NCBI GenBank assembly: GCA_907165065.1
Contig: OU015523.1
Span: forward strand, 15,313,834 to 15,377,833
Direction: 5' to 3'
DNA from: Caprimulgus europaeus
Lineage: Eukaryota; Chordata; Aves; Caprimulgiformes; Caprimulgidae
Length of the DNA: 64,000 nucleotides
The translations under genes were made by a program, and so were the position numbers. Shown here in pieces: positions 25,086 to 37,556 of this stretch. Numbering within the stretch: position 1 is the stretch's first letter; every line of letters begins with the position of its first letter. The notes below the pieces were generated by a model that made no database searches, was not told where the DNA came from, and worked only from the letters and a program-made list of their open reading frames with translations.

Positions 25086-25099
25086 CTGCTAGGTGGCAG
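25086..25099 (+). promoter_or_regulatory. Candidate CTCF-binding core
   Basis: CTGCTAGGTGGCAG matches 12 of 14 positions of the commonly cited CTCF core CCASYAGRKGGCRG. It was found by eye, and single motif matches are common by chance in 64 kb. Occupancy is unknown. Confidence 0.35.
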
Positions 25100-26216
25100 C
25101 ATCCATTCACTCACCCGCGCTGATCACAGAGCTGGGGGTCACCAAGGTGTCTGTTGGTTTTAATTCCTCTAGAATTTGATGCTCATCGAAGTGAGTGACT
25201 CTTATAGTCCCCACTCCAACCAAAACGTTTAAGGTTGTTGCTGCCCATGATAGGAGCACACACAAACATGAAAAGAAAGTCACAGTAGCTTTTAAGGCAT
25301 ACCAAAATCGGGGCCGTAGCTTTTTAAGGCGGTGTAGCTGGACAGACACCTTGCGATGATGCTGATGAAATCATATCTTATCAGTAGGCAAAGAGGTTGT
25401 GCCCTCCTCCACAGCTATTTCAGGGCCCTTTATCACCGATTAAGGTGAGTACTTATCTCCCAAGGGCTCTTAAAACACCAGATCATTAGTCCCCCCAAAT
25501 CTACAGCACAGCTGGGGAGCCAGAGCCTTGTGTTCTTTGTACCAAAGATGACTGAAAGTCTGTGAAGGGCCCCAAGTTAAAGCAACCTCCAGTGCAGCAT
25601 GTGGGAACTGCTGCAGCAGATTTAGGGGCACTTTCTAAGATGACAATTGAATATTATATCCTCATTATTCATATAATTAATAGTGCAACTACTACTAAAT
25701 TCCCTGTATTATTTATATAAGCATTATATTCCAGTTATTTTCTGCAGCTCTTGTCTTTTTGACATGCAATAGATTTTCTTATGGAAACTGTGAGCCTGCA
25801 CCACTGAGCACCCATGGGAAGGGCTGATTTTCAGCAGAACACGGTTAAATATTCTGGTCCCAGGATCCTATTTAACAACAAGGTGTTGTTGAACACAGCT
25901 TGAAAACTGAAGGACAGAGATTTAAATTCCTCCATGTCAGAAAGTCTCCACAATGTCCATTTGCTTGCTGCCAGCCACCACAGCCAGCAGCTATGGATAA
26001 ACCTTGACCCTGCATGCTTTTTGCTGTCGTGAAGAACTGGGAAACAGTAAAGAACACTGACATTAAAATCAAGTCATTAGGTTTCAGCGTTAAGATCACA
26101 TACAAAAGATTGGAGGTAGATCAACTGAAACTGATTCAGGCAGATATTATGTTGATTAGGCTTGGTTCATGCTTGGAAGTTTTTCTTTGCAACAAGGAAA
26201 ATAAGGGGTTTTCAGG

Positions 26217-26245
26217 AAAAAAAAAAAAAAACAACAAAAACCAAC
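26217..26245. repeat. Poly-A run with A/C-rich tail
   Basis: Fifteen A, then CAACAAAAACCAAC. It belongs to the recurrent A-run plus ACCAAC-type low-complexity pattern of this window. Confidence 0.75.
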
Positions 26246-29200
26246 ATCATCTTTCTCTGCAGATGAGGAGGAAGTGCTCTTGGGCTCTGCAGGCAATTTA
26301 GCAAGCTCAGTATGAAGTGTTGTTTGTGTCTGCTCTACTTGACAAGAATGGGCACACTTACTCTGAGCTTCTAAATCTTCAAATAACCACACAACTGAAA
26401 ACAGAAAGGTTAGGTGCTGTCCTTCCTTCCTGGCCTAGAAGCAGATGACGTTCACTTGAACCCTCTGATGCAGGGAGGAAACTGGACCAAAATGATGCCT
26501 CTTATTGCTAAACAAACCCACAGCAAGGACTGAAATCAAATTCTAGGCCCTGCATGTCCACGGTATTTAACAGTTACCTCCCTTTCACCAAGTTTTGCAC
26601 ATCTCCAACTAGCACCTTCTGAAACCAGCTTCCCATAGAGGCAGCTAACTTGGCATCTAAGCGGCGTGGATGCAAGCCGGTCCATGCCACGTGGCCTGGT
26701 CCCTGGCTCTCTTCTGCTTAGCAGGGTAAGACACAGACTCCTTTTGAGTGTTTGCTGTAGTCGCTACACTAGTGGAGGCTGCTCCCTGCCACTTCAAAGG
26801 CCATACAGAAAAAGGCCCTTTAAAGAAAAGGTGTTTTCTTTCAGGAGCATGTAACCCTACAACAGGGGAAAACATCTGTAAAGCCCCAAGACAGGAGTGA
26901 GCTTTAAGACCCTCTTATCCTTCTTGTTAACCCTGGCAGATCCCTCCATGCACTCCTTTGGGTGAATGCCACTTTTTGCTCCTTAACTTCCCCCATGCAA
27001 TAGATGGGACAACTTGTATGGGGCTTCAGGCTTATGCAGGACCAGGACAGGGGGAATGTTTGTTCTCAGCTGTTTGACTTTTGCAGAGGGACATAAATTC
27101 CTGTTCACTAGAGGGAATTCCCTTGCAAAAAGCCATCAGTCTGCTCCTTTGCAGAGTGATGGAAACCACTCCCTGTCCCCACATTCATTAAACATTGTGA
27201 GGTGCCATTTCTTGTGGACTGACTGCATGTAATTGGTTTATTCTGACTCACTGCCTCCAAGGAGACTGCTCACTTTAACTGTGTCTGGTTTACCCCACTC
27301 ACTGCTCTCCTGTCCTTTCAGCACAGGATAGACTTAATATTCAGGTCAAAGCAAAAGTTCACTTAGCAGCACTTAATATGTCAGGCTTTCAAGTTACAGG
27401 CCAGAGCTTAAAAAAAAAAAAGCTATGGGTAAAAGAAATACTAAGCAACTTAGGAACATGGTTCCCATCTCGCTGTAGAGATCTTGCCTAGGACTCCTCT
27501 GAAATTGAGAACAGTAATCCAGGGTTCATACAAGCACGTTGACTTCCTCCATTGTAGTTCTCTCCTCCACAAATGTGGCAGCAACCCCCAGCCCTGTAAG
27601 CATAAGACACAGCACAGCTCTAGCCTTGTCCTTCCCATCAGGTACTTTGCTAGGTACCACTTTCTCAACCAGAAATATTTTCAACATCTCAGCCACCAGA
27701 TTTGATGATGCTAAGATCACAGCTCCTCTGCCATCACTTGGACTGCTACCCTTATCCCCAGATCCACAAAATCAGTTTGGAAAACTGGTGACTGATTCTC
27801 TGTGCATCTACTCTGGTCTGTCTGGGTGCCTGGGCAGACAGAGCTCTTTCACTTTTTTTTTTCCCCCTCCCTTCCTCAAACTGCTCCCAAAATCAACAGT
27901 CTGAGGTTTGCTTCCTATTAAAACATAGATGGCAGGTTGATGCCTTATGGAAACGGGTAACTCTGCAATGGGAAAGAGTATTCCTTCACTTAATTCATGC
28001 CTAGTTAGCTAAAGAGCACAGGGTCCATGTAAATATAGTTGCTATCTGTTACGAAGACCCGCAGTTTGTTCCTAGTGAGCCTGCTGGTTAATTTTCTCCG
28101 CCCAGTCTGAACTGTTTAATTCATAAATTACATTAAATAAAACTAAAATCCTGTTGGGGCTACTAATATATCATTCATTAAATATTATGTAAAACAGCAG
28201 AGATACATATTTTCTGTTAAGCCCAGACACATTACTAACTCCCTGGAGAGATCATGTGTGATATCTCTGGATGCAGGCATCCTGCCTAGATCCCCTCTGA
28301 GGACAATTCACTCGTCCTCCCACCAGCTGTCAGCATGCTGGGGTTCTTCCGTCACACCTAGGCAGCTAGATCTGGGCTGTGGATTCTGCTTGGTGGCCCT
28401 GACACTCAAACTTAAATGGGCCTTAGTGCCCTCCCTTACATGCTGGAGAAGAGCTTGCACCCCTGGATTTCTAAGTTTCAGACTTCACTCTACAAACTCG
28501 ACACAAAGTCCCTGGAGTGTCATTAAACCTACACTCTGAACAGATTAGAGATGCATCTCTATTCGTCCTTCTTCCTTCTCTGCATTCTCCTGCAGGGGAA
28601 CTTTCATGAAAAGCCAGAAACTTTACAAATGGAAGTGTAGCTCATCTCCATCTATCCCAGGTAATCTCTCTCATCCTGTCAAACAGCTCAGCTGTCATAA
28701 AAGAACAAATGAAGCAATGCAGGAGTAAGGGGGAACAGAGAAATAAATAAGAAAAGCACCTAAACTCCGGGCAGGAAGTTTCTGTTGTTGTTTCTGAAGT
28801 GTGTTTAGCATGGAGACATATCGTACATTTAGCGCAAGTCCCCAGGACCCTAATGAGCTCCTAATGTACCCCATACTTCAAGGGTTTTCCAAAGAGGCCA
28901 GTAACTTAGCAACAGCAGCAAATCCTGACAGGAATAATCAGTATTTGTGCTGCAGCTTTAGGCTTCCCCTCTTCACTCCCACTAGCAGAAGGTGGTTTTG
29001 GCTGGAATTTCTCCTCTGCTTTGTCATTGTTCTTATTCCTCTTATTGGTTTCTCGGGTGTTTTTTTCCCTTTAGCCTTTCTGTTCAGTAAAGCAAAACAC
29101 CACTGTCAGTGGCTTGCAAGGAACAGAGTCCTTGGAACCTGAGGCTAGCAAGATTCTCCCATGAAGAGTTTTGTCACACTTGGGAGGTACAGAGGTAGCT

Positions 29201-30677
29201 CTCCAGGGATGCCACAGGCAAGCCAGGGCTGGCAAAAAGAGTGATTTTCACATGATGGCAAACTAGAGAGGCACCAGGGCCAGTGGTTCCTCCTCAGGAG
29301 CACCAGCTTCTACAAAAGGCTAGAAGATGAGCGACGAGCGTTCTCTGCTTCATTGATGGCTCTCAGTTATGAGAAACTGAATCACTGAACTCCAAAGACA
29401 TTATCTTAAAATCAAAATACAAATATTATCATCTAACTGTACTTTGCGAGGCCATACGAAACAGCAGGCTCCAGGGGAATATGAAATCCTTCCCAGACAG
29501 ACTCTGAACCCTTCCCAGTGGGGTGCCATTTGGTGTGACCATGTACAAAGCATACATCTTCCCTGTCCACATTTCCTGCCCATGTCTCCCCTGCTCACTT
29601 CTGTTCTACTGCTAATTGCAGGTATTTCACTGGGTTTGGAAGGAGGCTGCTTTCCATCTTAAGCAAGGAACATAAACAACTAACTCACATGTGTTAGGAG
29701 GGGTTCTGAGAGAACAAGACATTTGGGTAACTCCCTGGCAACAGAACTTCAGCATATTAGATGTTTAAGAGGACAATGCATTTTAATATCACTAAGAAGA
29801 TCTCCAGAATGGTAACCTGATGTGCAAAAGTTAACAAGTTGTCCAGTATCACAGAAAGCCTGAGAGCAGGAGGCAACCCATCTTGATATAATTTACATAT
29901 AACCTATTAATATTCGTTCACAGCTACACTGTAAAAATGCACAGGATGAACAGTTTTGAACTAGAAGTCACTGAACAGCCATTGTGGACCTTGGCTAGTA
30001 TATTTCCAGCAAGCAAAGGGACAAAACCACCATTTTCTGTAGGTACAAGTGTAACTGGAATTTTACAGACAAAGCTCATCAATGCTTTTTTCCTCCAATG
30101 TTGAAAAGATGGAGGGTTGATGAGAGTGCGAAACAGTATTTCACAAAGACTTCCTGACCCAGCAGTGGCCTTTGAGATCTTTAAGAATTGCCAAACTGAG
30201 GCTAGGAGAGCCTCTGATATATAAAAAACACAGCTTCATACTGGCATGTCTTGCATTTAGCAAGAGACACAGACAAGGCTTATGCATTCACCTTGTGAAT
30301 TCTAGAGAAGTCAGAGGAATAAATAAAATTCCAACCACTTAGAGCCAACCAATCTTATTTACAAAATTCCAACAGACTGAGCATGGAAAATGAATGAAGA
30401 AACCTTTGCCAGGAGGAGGCAAAGACTTTCTTTTAGGTGGCTGTCCAGGCAGCAAATTGGAAGAATATTGTGGGCTAACTCAGCTGAAACGCCCCTGAAA
30501 AACAAAAATTCCTCTACATCCAAAGCATGCTCACCACCATGCAGCAAAGTCCCCATACAGAGGTACAGAAGCAGGCTCCACATCACATAGATCTGAAACT
30601 CAGCCCAGCACGGACACACTAGTGTCAGGGGTTCTGCGTAGTGTGGTACAGACCCACCCCAGCACTGTGATGCAACA

Positions 30678-31071
30678 ATCACAGAATCATAGAATGGTTC
30701 GGATTGGAAAAAGGCCTTAAAGATCACCAAGTTCCAACACTCCTGCTGTGGACAGGGTTGCCAACCACTAGAACAGGATGTCCAAGGCCCCATCCAACCT
30801 GGCTTTGAATGCCTCCAGGGATGGGGCATCCACAACTTCTCTGGGCAACCTGCTCCAGTGCCTCACCAGCTTCCTGGTGAAAAATGTCCTCCTCATATCT
30901 AACCTAAATCTCCCCTCTCATAATTTAAAACCATTTCCCCTCGTCCTATCTGCCCATGTAAAAAGTTGCTCTTCCTCATGTTTATAAGCTCCCTTCAAGT
31001 ACTGGAAGGCTGCAATGAGGTCTCCCCAGAGCCTTCCCTCCTCCAAGCTGAACAACACAGGTCCAAGGCAG
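30678..31071 (-). mobile_element. CR1 LINE, 3' about 0.4 kb (best copy)
   Basis: Read from its 3' end on the plus strand: 'cacagaatcatagaatggtt', 'ccttaaagatcaccaagttc', 'tccaaggccccatccaacct', 'ctccagggatggggcatcca', 'ctctgggcaacctgctccag', 'aacctaaatctcccctctca', 'ttcaagtactggaaggctgc' and 'aatgaggtctccccagagcc'. Every block is a near-perfect antisense match to the 3' ORF2/3' UTR of galliform-type CR1. It is 5' truncated near 31071. Several short open frames across it on both strands (such as 30778-30987 and 30918-31103) are by-products of the repeat. It is the strongest single indicator of a bird genome. Confidence 0.97.
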
Positions 31072-31792
31072 AATATAAGGATTAAATATGCTATTCTAAG
31101 CAAAGCAGGTGTTCAAAATCCACTGTAATATTTCACTTACCCCAGAAAGTCATCACAGACTCAAATACAGAGGAGAGGCACATGGCAACTCTTGATCCCT
31201 GGGAGAAACCTACTGGAACTGCATGAAAATACCACAGCGATTTGTCCTTTCTTGTTTTTCATTACACATAGGGTAAGGCAAGCCCAACCCCAGACCTGCC
31301 CACACTCTAGCTTCGCCTACAGCATCAGTCAGTTAGGTCTCCACGAAGCGTGAGAGAATCATTAACAGCGTCACTTTCTCTCACAGTGAACCTGGCTTTA
31401 CCCAACCAGAAATGTCTGCAGGAAAAATCTGAAAAACCCATTAACGGGGATAACGATGCACACAGTGTTCGGAGAGTCATGGAGAGAAAATTTTGTTGGA
31501 GGTAAATATTTACTAAATCCTTTTAGTTTCTTGTATCAAGGATCTATACTACAGCTCTACACTTGGACATAACTCCCATTACCATCAGCAGTTAGCCTCT
31601 ATAGGCTGTATAAAACAAGCCTGTACTGCATGGTTTAAGATCTATGGCTGTCATGTCTATCCTGCAGCCAAGATGTAGATCTCCTAGCTAGTTCATGCCC
31701 ACACCTTAATGAGCAACGATCTTTTCTCACTTGCCTTTCAGAATGTGTCACTTTATATTATGGAATGAGAAAGACAAATCATAGTTCTCAGG

Positions 31793-31857
31793 TGAAATCC
31801 AGGCCCCCTTGAAGTCAATGGGTAGGTCTTTCTGATGTAAATAGGGCCAGGATTTCA
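31793..31857. mobile_element. Miniature hAT-like palindromic element (MITE) with 8-bp target duplication
   Basis: The terminal inverted repeats are TGAAATCCAGGCCC (31793-31806) and GGGCCAGGATTTCA (31844-31857), pairing at 13 of 14 positions. The flanking octamers TTCTCAGG (31785-31792) and TTCTCTGC (31858-31865) agree at 6 of 8, as expected for an old 8-bp target-site duplication, the hallmark of hAT transposition. The interior keeps 'gaagtcaatggg', typical of a palindromic MITE widespread in reptile and bird genomes. Only 65 bp long and with no coding capacity, it depended on a transposase made elsewhere. The hAT assignment is inferred from the TSD length and remembered family features. Confidence 0.6.
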
Positions 31858-33589
31858 TTCTCTGCCTGAAATTCTCTTTGATATGAAAAAGCACAGTTTG
31901 GATTTTTTTATGTCTGACTTACAGAGTTGAAGGAGTCTTAAAGCTAAGTGATGAAACAGTGCTAAGAACTTGTGGGGCTGTTCTCACCTGGGACCAGCTG
32001 TCCCAATTCTGGTAAGCAGATAATCTGCTTATTTGACATTTCTGGGGTCTCGATACACGCTCTCATGACAAATCTCTTCCTCCTCCTTGAATAAAGCTCA
32101 GTAAAACATTTCACCTTTTCCAGCCTTTAAAGTTTAATTGTGTTTTTAAAAAAGAAAGCAAAGCATGGAAAAAAAAACATCTGCCAAAGAGAATTTTCTC
32201 ATTTGGATAACACACACCCATTTAGTGTAAAGAAAATGGGCTCAGAGAGGTCTATGCCCACGATTTCCAATTCAGGACAGAGTGCTGTAAAAGTGACTTC
32301 ATTCCTAAATGTATGAGCATCTACCCAGAGGAAGATCCTAAATCAGAAAGGACCAAAGGGGATCAGTTGGCAAATCATTACCTCATCTGGAAACTAAAGT
32401 TCACTACCTGGTTTCTATCAAAAGTGACAATGAATTCAGAAGGTTTCACCCTAGACTCTTCACAAAATCTGCTGTGGGGCTCAGCGTAAGTTCAGTCACT
32501 AATCAGGAGGCACCCAAGCCTGCAATATTAAAAGGGAAGTTGAAGTCACAACAGAAATGCCAAGGAAGGACTGGTGAGGGGAGCGGAGAGGATGGGGGGA
32601 GGAAGAATTATTAGAGTAGGCCATGTCGCAGGGTCAGCGTTAAGGTGTATTTAACAGAGCTGGATGCATGCATGAAACCAGCACTGTGCTTGCCTTCAGT
32701 CTGCAGCAGCTGTCCCTCACTTTTTATGAGCCCTAGAATTCACTAAGCCTAGAGAGATAAAACTAGTGAATTAAAAAGCAGTTCTCTTTGTTTGGTTTTG
32801 AGGCAGAATATAAAACACAGGCCTTCCTGGAGCTTCTTGCTACTTGGGAGGCAGCCACGTTAGTCTCCGTGCCTTTCTGATATGCCATCAAACTAATTAC
32901 CTGCCTAACGGGAACTGAAATAGATTTTCATTCTCTTCATGTGTAGGAAGATGAGAAGGTGTGTGCAACATGGAGGAGGGCATGGGGACTACTTCAGATG
33001 GGAAAGCCCTAGAAAAGAGCCTTAAATGCAAGAATCTTTAAGGGGCAACATGGGAGGCCTGAAACCAAAATAAGACACCTGACAGTTCTGCTGGTTTGGC
33101 AGCAATTAAAGACCTAAGAGTACGATGTGAAGTTCTGCTTGAATTCTCAAGTATCATGCTGCCTGAATCCAAGATTTTGCTCAAGGATCATCTTTAGCAT
33201 TAATCCTCTATTTAGATACATGACTCTAAATTCCTTAGATTCTAATGCTCTTACAGTAGGACACTTCTGGAAACAGGAGTTATATCAATAAAGTGGAACA
33301 TTATTGCAATTAATTTCACTGAAAGACAACTGAAACAGAATGTAACATCTAATTCCCATCTGCTCAATGCAAACAGCTAAGCCAGACCTAAAACAAAACT
33401 AAAAATAAATACCTGCTTATAGGCTGAGACAGACTCAAGTACAAAGAGGGTGGAGGGGAGGTGGGGAAAAAGGGAGAGTAGAACATATTCTTGAAATGTC
33501 ATGAGCTTCTTTCTTCATCCTGGCTCGTTTTCCAAAGTATATTCTTGAGATGAGAAGGGCTATTTTCCATTTTGTTGCTTCATGATTAA

Positions 33590-33720
33590 GTGGAACAAGT
33601 GCCTTTGCTCTCATTGGTTAATTAGAAATACCTGCTATGTAAATGTATCTTTTTCCAGTCCTTTGCTTCTTAGCAAATAAAAAATCTATTTTGGCTTCCC
33701 TGCGCTGACCCTTTAATTGA
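33590..33720. promoter_or_regulatory. Candidate regulatory stretch (CCAAT plus homeodomain words)
   Basis: The stretch contains an inverted CCAAT word (ATTGG at 33613-33617) directly followed by TTAATTAG (33618-33625), then an A+T-rich block with AAATAAAAAATC and CCCTTTAATTGAAG (to about 33723). No repeat is recognised. The call rests only on motif clustering and needs cross-species conservation. Confidence 0.2.
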
Positions 33721-34047
33721 AGTAACATGGGTTTTGTTGCTGTTCTTTGTTTTTAAATAAGCAATTTTGTACTTGCAGATTTTAATTTCCCACATGGCAA
33801 AACACTTCTGAATATTGCCAAATCCCAGACACTGAGGCTAGAGAAAGTACATCTCTGCTTTCCCACACCCAATAAAAAAATAGTTATCATCAAGCATCCC
33901 TGCTGTCCAGCCCTTTGCCATGACATTCTGTTCGTTTCACGTGAGAGATTGTCTTGATGTGCTGTGCTAATCCTGTCATTAATTCCATTATTAAAGTTAT
34001 AGAGACATGAGATTAGGAACCTGTTACCTGCATAAAGCCCAGCAGAT

Positions 34048-34061
34048 TTCTCTCTCTCTCT
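34048..34061. repeat. CT dinucleotide microsatellite
   Basis: The run is TTTCTCTCTCTCTCTC-like: short, about seven CT units, followed by CCCC and an A-run. Confidence 0.7.
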
Positions 34062-34519
34062 CCCCAAAAAAGAGAGAAGAATCTTATTGTATGTATGTAG
34101 GCTGTTTATACTAGGCTTGTTGAATTCTACTCAAGGCTCAGTGGAAGAATAGTCCTTTATTGACAGAGTATTAGATAGGGGATTTTTGGCTGTCTGTTAT
34201 CTTTACCATCATGGTGCAGAGGGAGAAATCTCTGAGACCTAAGCTGGCAATTTTTTTAATGACAGTTTTATGTGTTTATTGCTCTTGTTTTTTTGCCAGG
34301 TTTGTTAGGCAGGGAGTAGGTAACAACTTGCAATCTTGTCCACTGGCATGTATACACACATTAATGGGCCAGATGGAGCTGCAGTGATTTTAGCAGCTCA
34401 GGGTCTGTTCTATTATGTTTATACAGATCAGGGGAGAGGGGGAACAGACAACTAATTTAATATAACTTTAGAACCACAGTCTTCACTAAATTGGACATAG
34501 GATTCAAAGTAAAGAAGAA

Positions 34520-34655
34520 AGAGAAAATCTGGCTCCTTTTCTTGGCTCTGCCACTGATCTAGTTTGTAATTGTAAGCAATTCTATTTACCCCATCTGCAA
34601 CATGATTGTAATGTTCTTCCCTGTCTCTGTACAGAGTTCTGAGATGGAGGTGCAT
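34520..34655 (+). mobile_element. MIR-like CORE-SINE fragment
   Basis: Sense blocks in order: 'cttggctctgccactgatct' (ccggctctgccactgacct), 'gtaagcaattctatttacc' (gggcaagtcacttaacc), 'ccccatctgcaacatgattg' (tcccatctgtaaaatgggg), 'taatgttcttccctgtctct' and 'gtacagagttctgagatgga' (tgtaaagcgctttgagatc). Divergence is high, but the order and spacing hold. Confidence 0.62.
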
Positions 34656-34685
34656 AAATCAGATGAACATGTGCATAGTCAAGTT

Positions 34686-34704
34686 AAAAAAACCCAACAA
34701 ACCA
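34686..34704. repeat. A-run/ACCCAACAAACC low-complexity motif, copy 1
   Basis: AAAAAAACCCAACAAACCA is identical to 39863-39881. Related A-run plus CCAAAACAAAAC words occur at 26217, 58390 and 62787, and in reverse at 4672, 57097 and 58035. Confidence 0.6.
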
Positions 34705-35061
34705 ACAACTCAAGATATGCCACTTAAAACTGGGCAATATTACCTTAAATCTCTACTTATGCATACCTTTTATTACAGCCTTAAACAACCAGTAGGAATG
34801 ATTTCTCAAATTTATCTGACATTTTTTCCTAAAACTTCAGATGTAAGCTGCCCCTTTCATAGGTTTCTTTTTTGTTTGACACTTATGCTTATTTTATTAC
34901 TCTTGTAGGCTTGCCTGTAATAATTGACAGATTTTAACAGTAAATTACCTTCTCTTTAAGGTATGTATTATAATAATTTTGCCTGCACCATGCATTATAT
35001 TTTAAACAAAAGATTTAGGTTTCTTTATTTTTCCCCTGAGATTATAAACACTTCTGAATAG

Positions 35062-35119
35062 TAATTTATTTCTGTAGAATTTCACAATAATAATTTATTA
35101 TTGTAGAATTTCACAATGT
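35062..35119. repeat. 29-bp tandem duplication (two units)
   Basis: Units 35062-35090 and 35091-35119 share TAATTTATT..TGTAGAATTTCACAA, differing only at a few positions. This is a local duplication by slippage or unequal exchange. Confidence 0.8.
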
Positions 35120-36008
35120 ATTTGCTAGAATAACAGACACACAGAGTTGTATTAAGCGTGCGTGGTTTCTGAAATCTTGCTAACTTTTTTGTGCAGAAGC
35201 ATAAACTAATTGAGGCTTACACATAATTTGTTATAAAACTGTATCAATAAATTTTAGTTAGTTTCTCTATGCATGTGATACATCCAAACCAAAGCAAAAA
35301 CACATCAACTATTTCTTTTTAAATTGCTAGCAATATTCTGCTTCTTTGTGTCTCATGGATCATAGATTTCATCCCTGTTACTCAATACATATTGCCCAAG
35401 TCATCTGCATTCCCAGGTTTCCAAAATCTTTTACCTTTCACTTATTTCTACTTTCAATAAATCAATAAACTTTAATCCAAAACTTGTCCCCTCTCCCTGA
35501 TTCTATTGACACTGGGGGAACAGGAGGGGAGAGAGGTGCTCCTTCTGTACTACAGATTGCAACCAATAAGCCTATGACAAATTTGAAGCAGCCTGAAATA
35601 ATTTGTGCATATTGCATGAAAAACTGATTATTTTTATGACAATTTTCTGAATGTGTATGTTGATTTACCTCAAAGACGGCTGTTTCCAGGAAGGGAAAAG
35701 TAATGCAGCAGATGAGGTGACTTGACCTCAAATACTAAAGGATTATGCAAGGACTGTTATGCTTGGTCCTTGCTGACCCAAACTCACGCTGGTCCTAGTG
35801 AATTTCTTTAAGAATAATAAAATCTTTAGCATCGAAAGATCCATCACAGCAAAAGCAAAATGCAATTCACCAAAAAAGGGAAGAGAATTTTCTTGATAAA
35901 AGGAACAGACTCCAGAGTCTGACAAAAAAATGGCCCTTCCTAAGTCCCCTTTATAAGACTCGTGATTTCAGGTTCAACAGATGTATATATAAACAGCTCA
36001 TAAATTAC

Positions 36009-36024
36009 TTTTTTTTTTTTTTTT
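36009..36024. repeat. Poly-T run (16 T)
   Basis: Uninterrupted T run followed by CCTC. Simple repeat. Confidence 0.9.
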
Positions 36025-37540
36025 CCTCAAAATATTTTGTTCACTTGTGTAAATGCACAGCATTTTGGCTTGAAGAGGCTATGATGTAGCTATGAACACA
36101 AAGGAGAATTGAGGCTCCCTGGGCTTTCCAAATAATCATTGTTAATATGAAGAACTATAGCCCACGGCCTGCTTTAATAGTGGTGAAATCAGTAGCTCTT
36201 GCAGCAAGAGGTTGATACAGAAATTCAACACCGAAGAAGTGCCAGGGAGACCAGAAATGGGACAGAAATGCAACAAGTCTCAGAAGATGACCAGTCATCC
36301 CCAGACAGTTTCCCAGCCTCTTGAACAGTAGTCTCTTCCATCATGAAGTGCTGTGCTGAACCAGGGAAGTCCGATGCATTTAATACAATTAAATGCAAAA
36401 ATAGCACTGATAGCAAAATTAGAGTGGAATACATATATGAAGAACAATGCCAAGTTACAGGGCCATACACTTTGAAACCAAAGGCCAAGACTGATATGGA
36501 CAGCAACAGGAGCAAGACTTTACCTGTGTCTGTAATGAGCTCATTTTGCCGTTTATCTGCAGAAGTCCTTATGCGTTAGCACACACATGCTTTTACTATA
36601 ATGGCCATTTTAATATCTCTTCATCTGTGATGCATTGTTCAGATACTTTTCTCAAAAGTAACCTTCATTAAGCTCTGTTTGTCTGAAATAACCAGAATAC
36701 TGAACAGCTGCAAGATCTTACATGTTTGTCAAAGCTCATAGGAAAATATGAATGTCTTACTTTGTGTTATTTGAGAATTGATACGTTATTATACTGTCTT
36801 TTAAGGGCTTTATTATAATGCACGTGTACAGGAAAGGAGAGTTAAAACTAAATATTCATTCTTAATTTGGGGATTTCATCTAAGCCATGCTGTAAAATAC
36901 TAAAGATGGGTAAAGGCTGTCATTTCTTTCAGTGATCATTTAGGTGAATGCAATTTATAGACTTGTGGTTTTATGTGCACAAATGGTGGGTGACATGAGC
37001 TCTTTAGCAAGAAAAGAACTAAACAAATCCTGAGAAGGCTATAAGGTTAAAAAAAAGCATTCCCCTACTTTATTTTTTACCTTCTTGATATTTTTTCAGC
37101 TGCCTCGTTTGACTCAGTGTTGTGCAAACTCCATTCATTCTGCATCCTTATCAGATGCCAGGTGCATTATATTGCCACTTATAACCATTTCCTGACCAAG
37201 TTAAAATAACATATCAGCAGTAAATGGGGTTTCAGCAAAAAAGCTCATACAAACAAGTTATTCTGATCTCCAAAGGTGCCCTTGAAACTGCTGGAGTTCT
37301 AGCTCTTGCTACTACATCACTCAGACCTACACCCTTTGAAAACTAAGGCAGATTTTCCCAGGTCACTCTCATGTTGTGTGGTAGAAAGTATGAAGTGGAA
37401 GTGTCTTCCATGGATCTAATGGTCTTAGCCACCCTAGCACTTCCCATTCTCCATGCATTTCTGTTAGTATAGCTTTAGAGCAACAGATTCAGTACACACC
37501 TCCCTCCTGAATCTTCAATATTTATTTTGATTCTTTATGT

Positions 37541-37556
37541 AAATAAATAAATAAAA
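37541..37556. repeat. AAAT tetranucleotide microsatellite (short)
   Basis: TAAATAAATAAATAAAA: about four units, embedded in A+T-rich DNA. Confidence 0.65.

Larger units (their letters stand above)
23061..30677. other. Long non-coding unique stretch
   Basis: No gene or confident dispersed repeat. 23270-23810 is purine-rich on the plus strand, which gives a 178-codon minus-strand frame rich in Pro, Ser, His and Leu without domains (judged spurious). 24801-24888 is CA-rich. 25630-25760 and 28080-28240 are very A+T-rich, with repeated ATTA/TAAT words. A CTCF-like word sits at 25086-25099. Confidence 0.55.
31072..34519. other. Non-coding unique sequence with possible regulatory stretches
   Basis: No gene. 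A small MITE lies at 31793-31857. 32570-32610 and 33440-33478 are G/A-rich. Two stretches (32660-32940 and 33590-33720) are free of recognisable repeats and contain homeodomain-type words. A CT microsatellite occurs at 34048-34061. Confidence 0.55.

Noticed and set aside
30359-30835. 158-codon minus-strand open frame
   Set aside because: Its upstream part lies in the antisense CR1 copy and the rest shows no domain. It is a by-product of the repeat.
34360-34415. Possible second palindromic MITE (gggccagatggagctg...)
   Set aside because: The expected inverted end is missing and no target duplication is visible.
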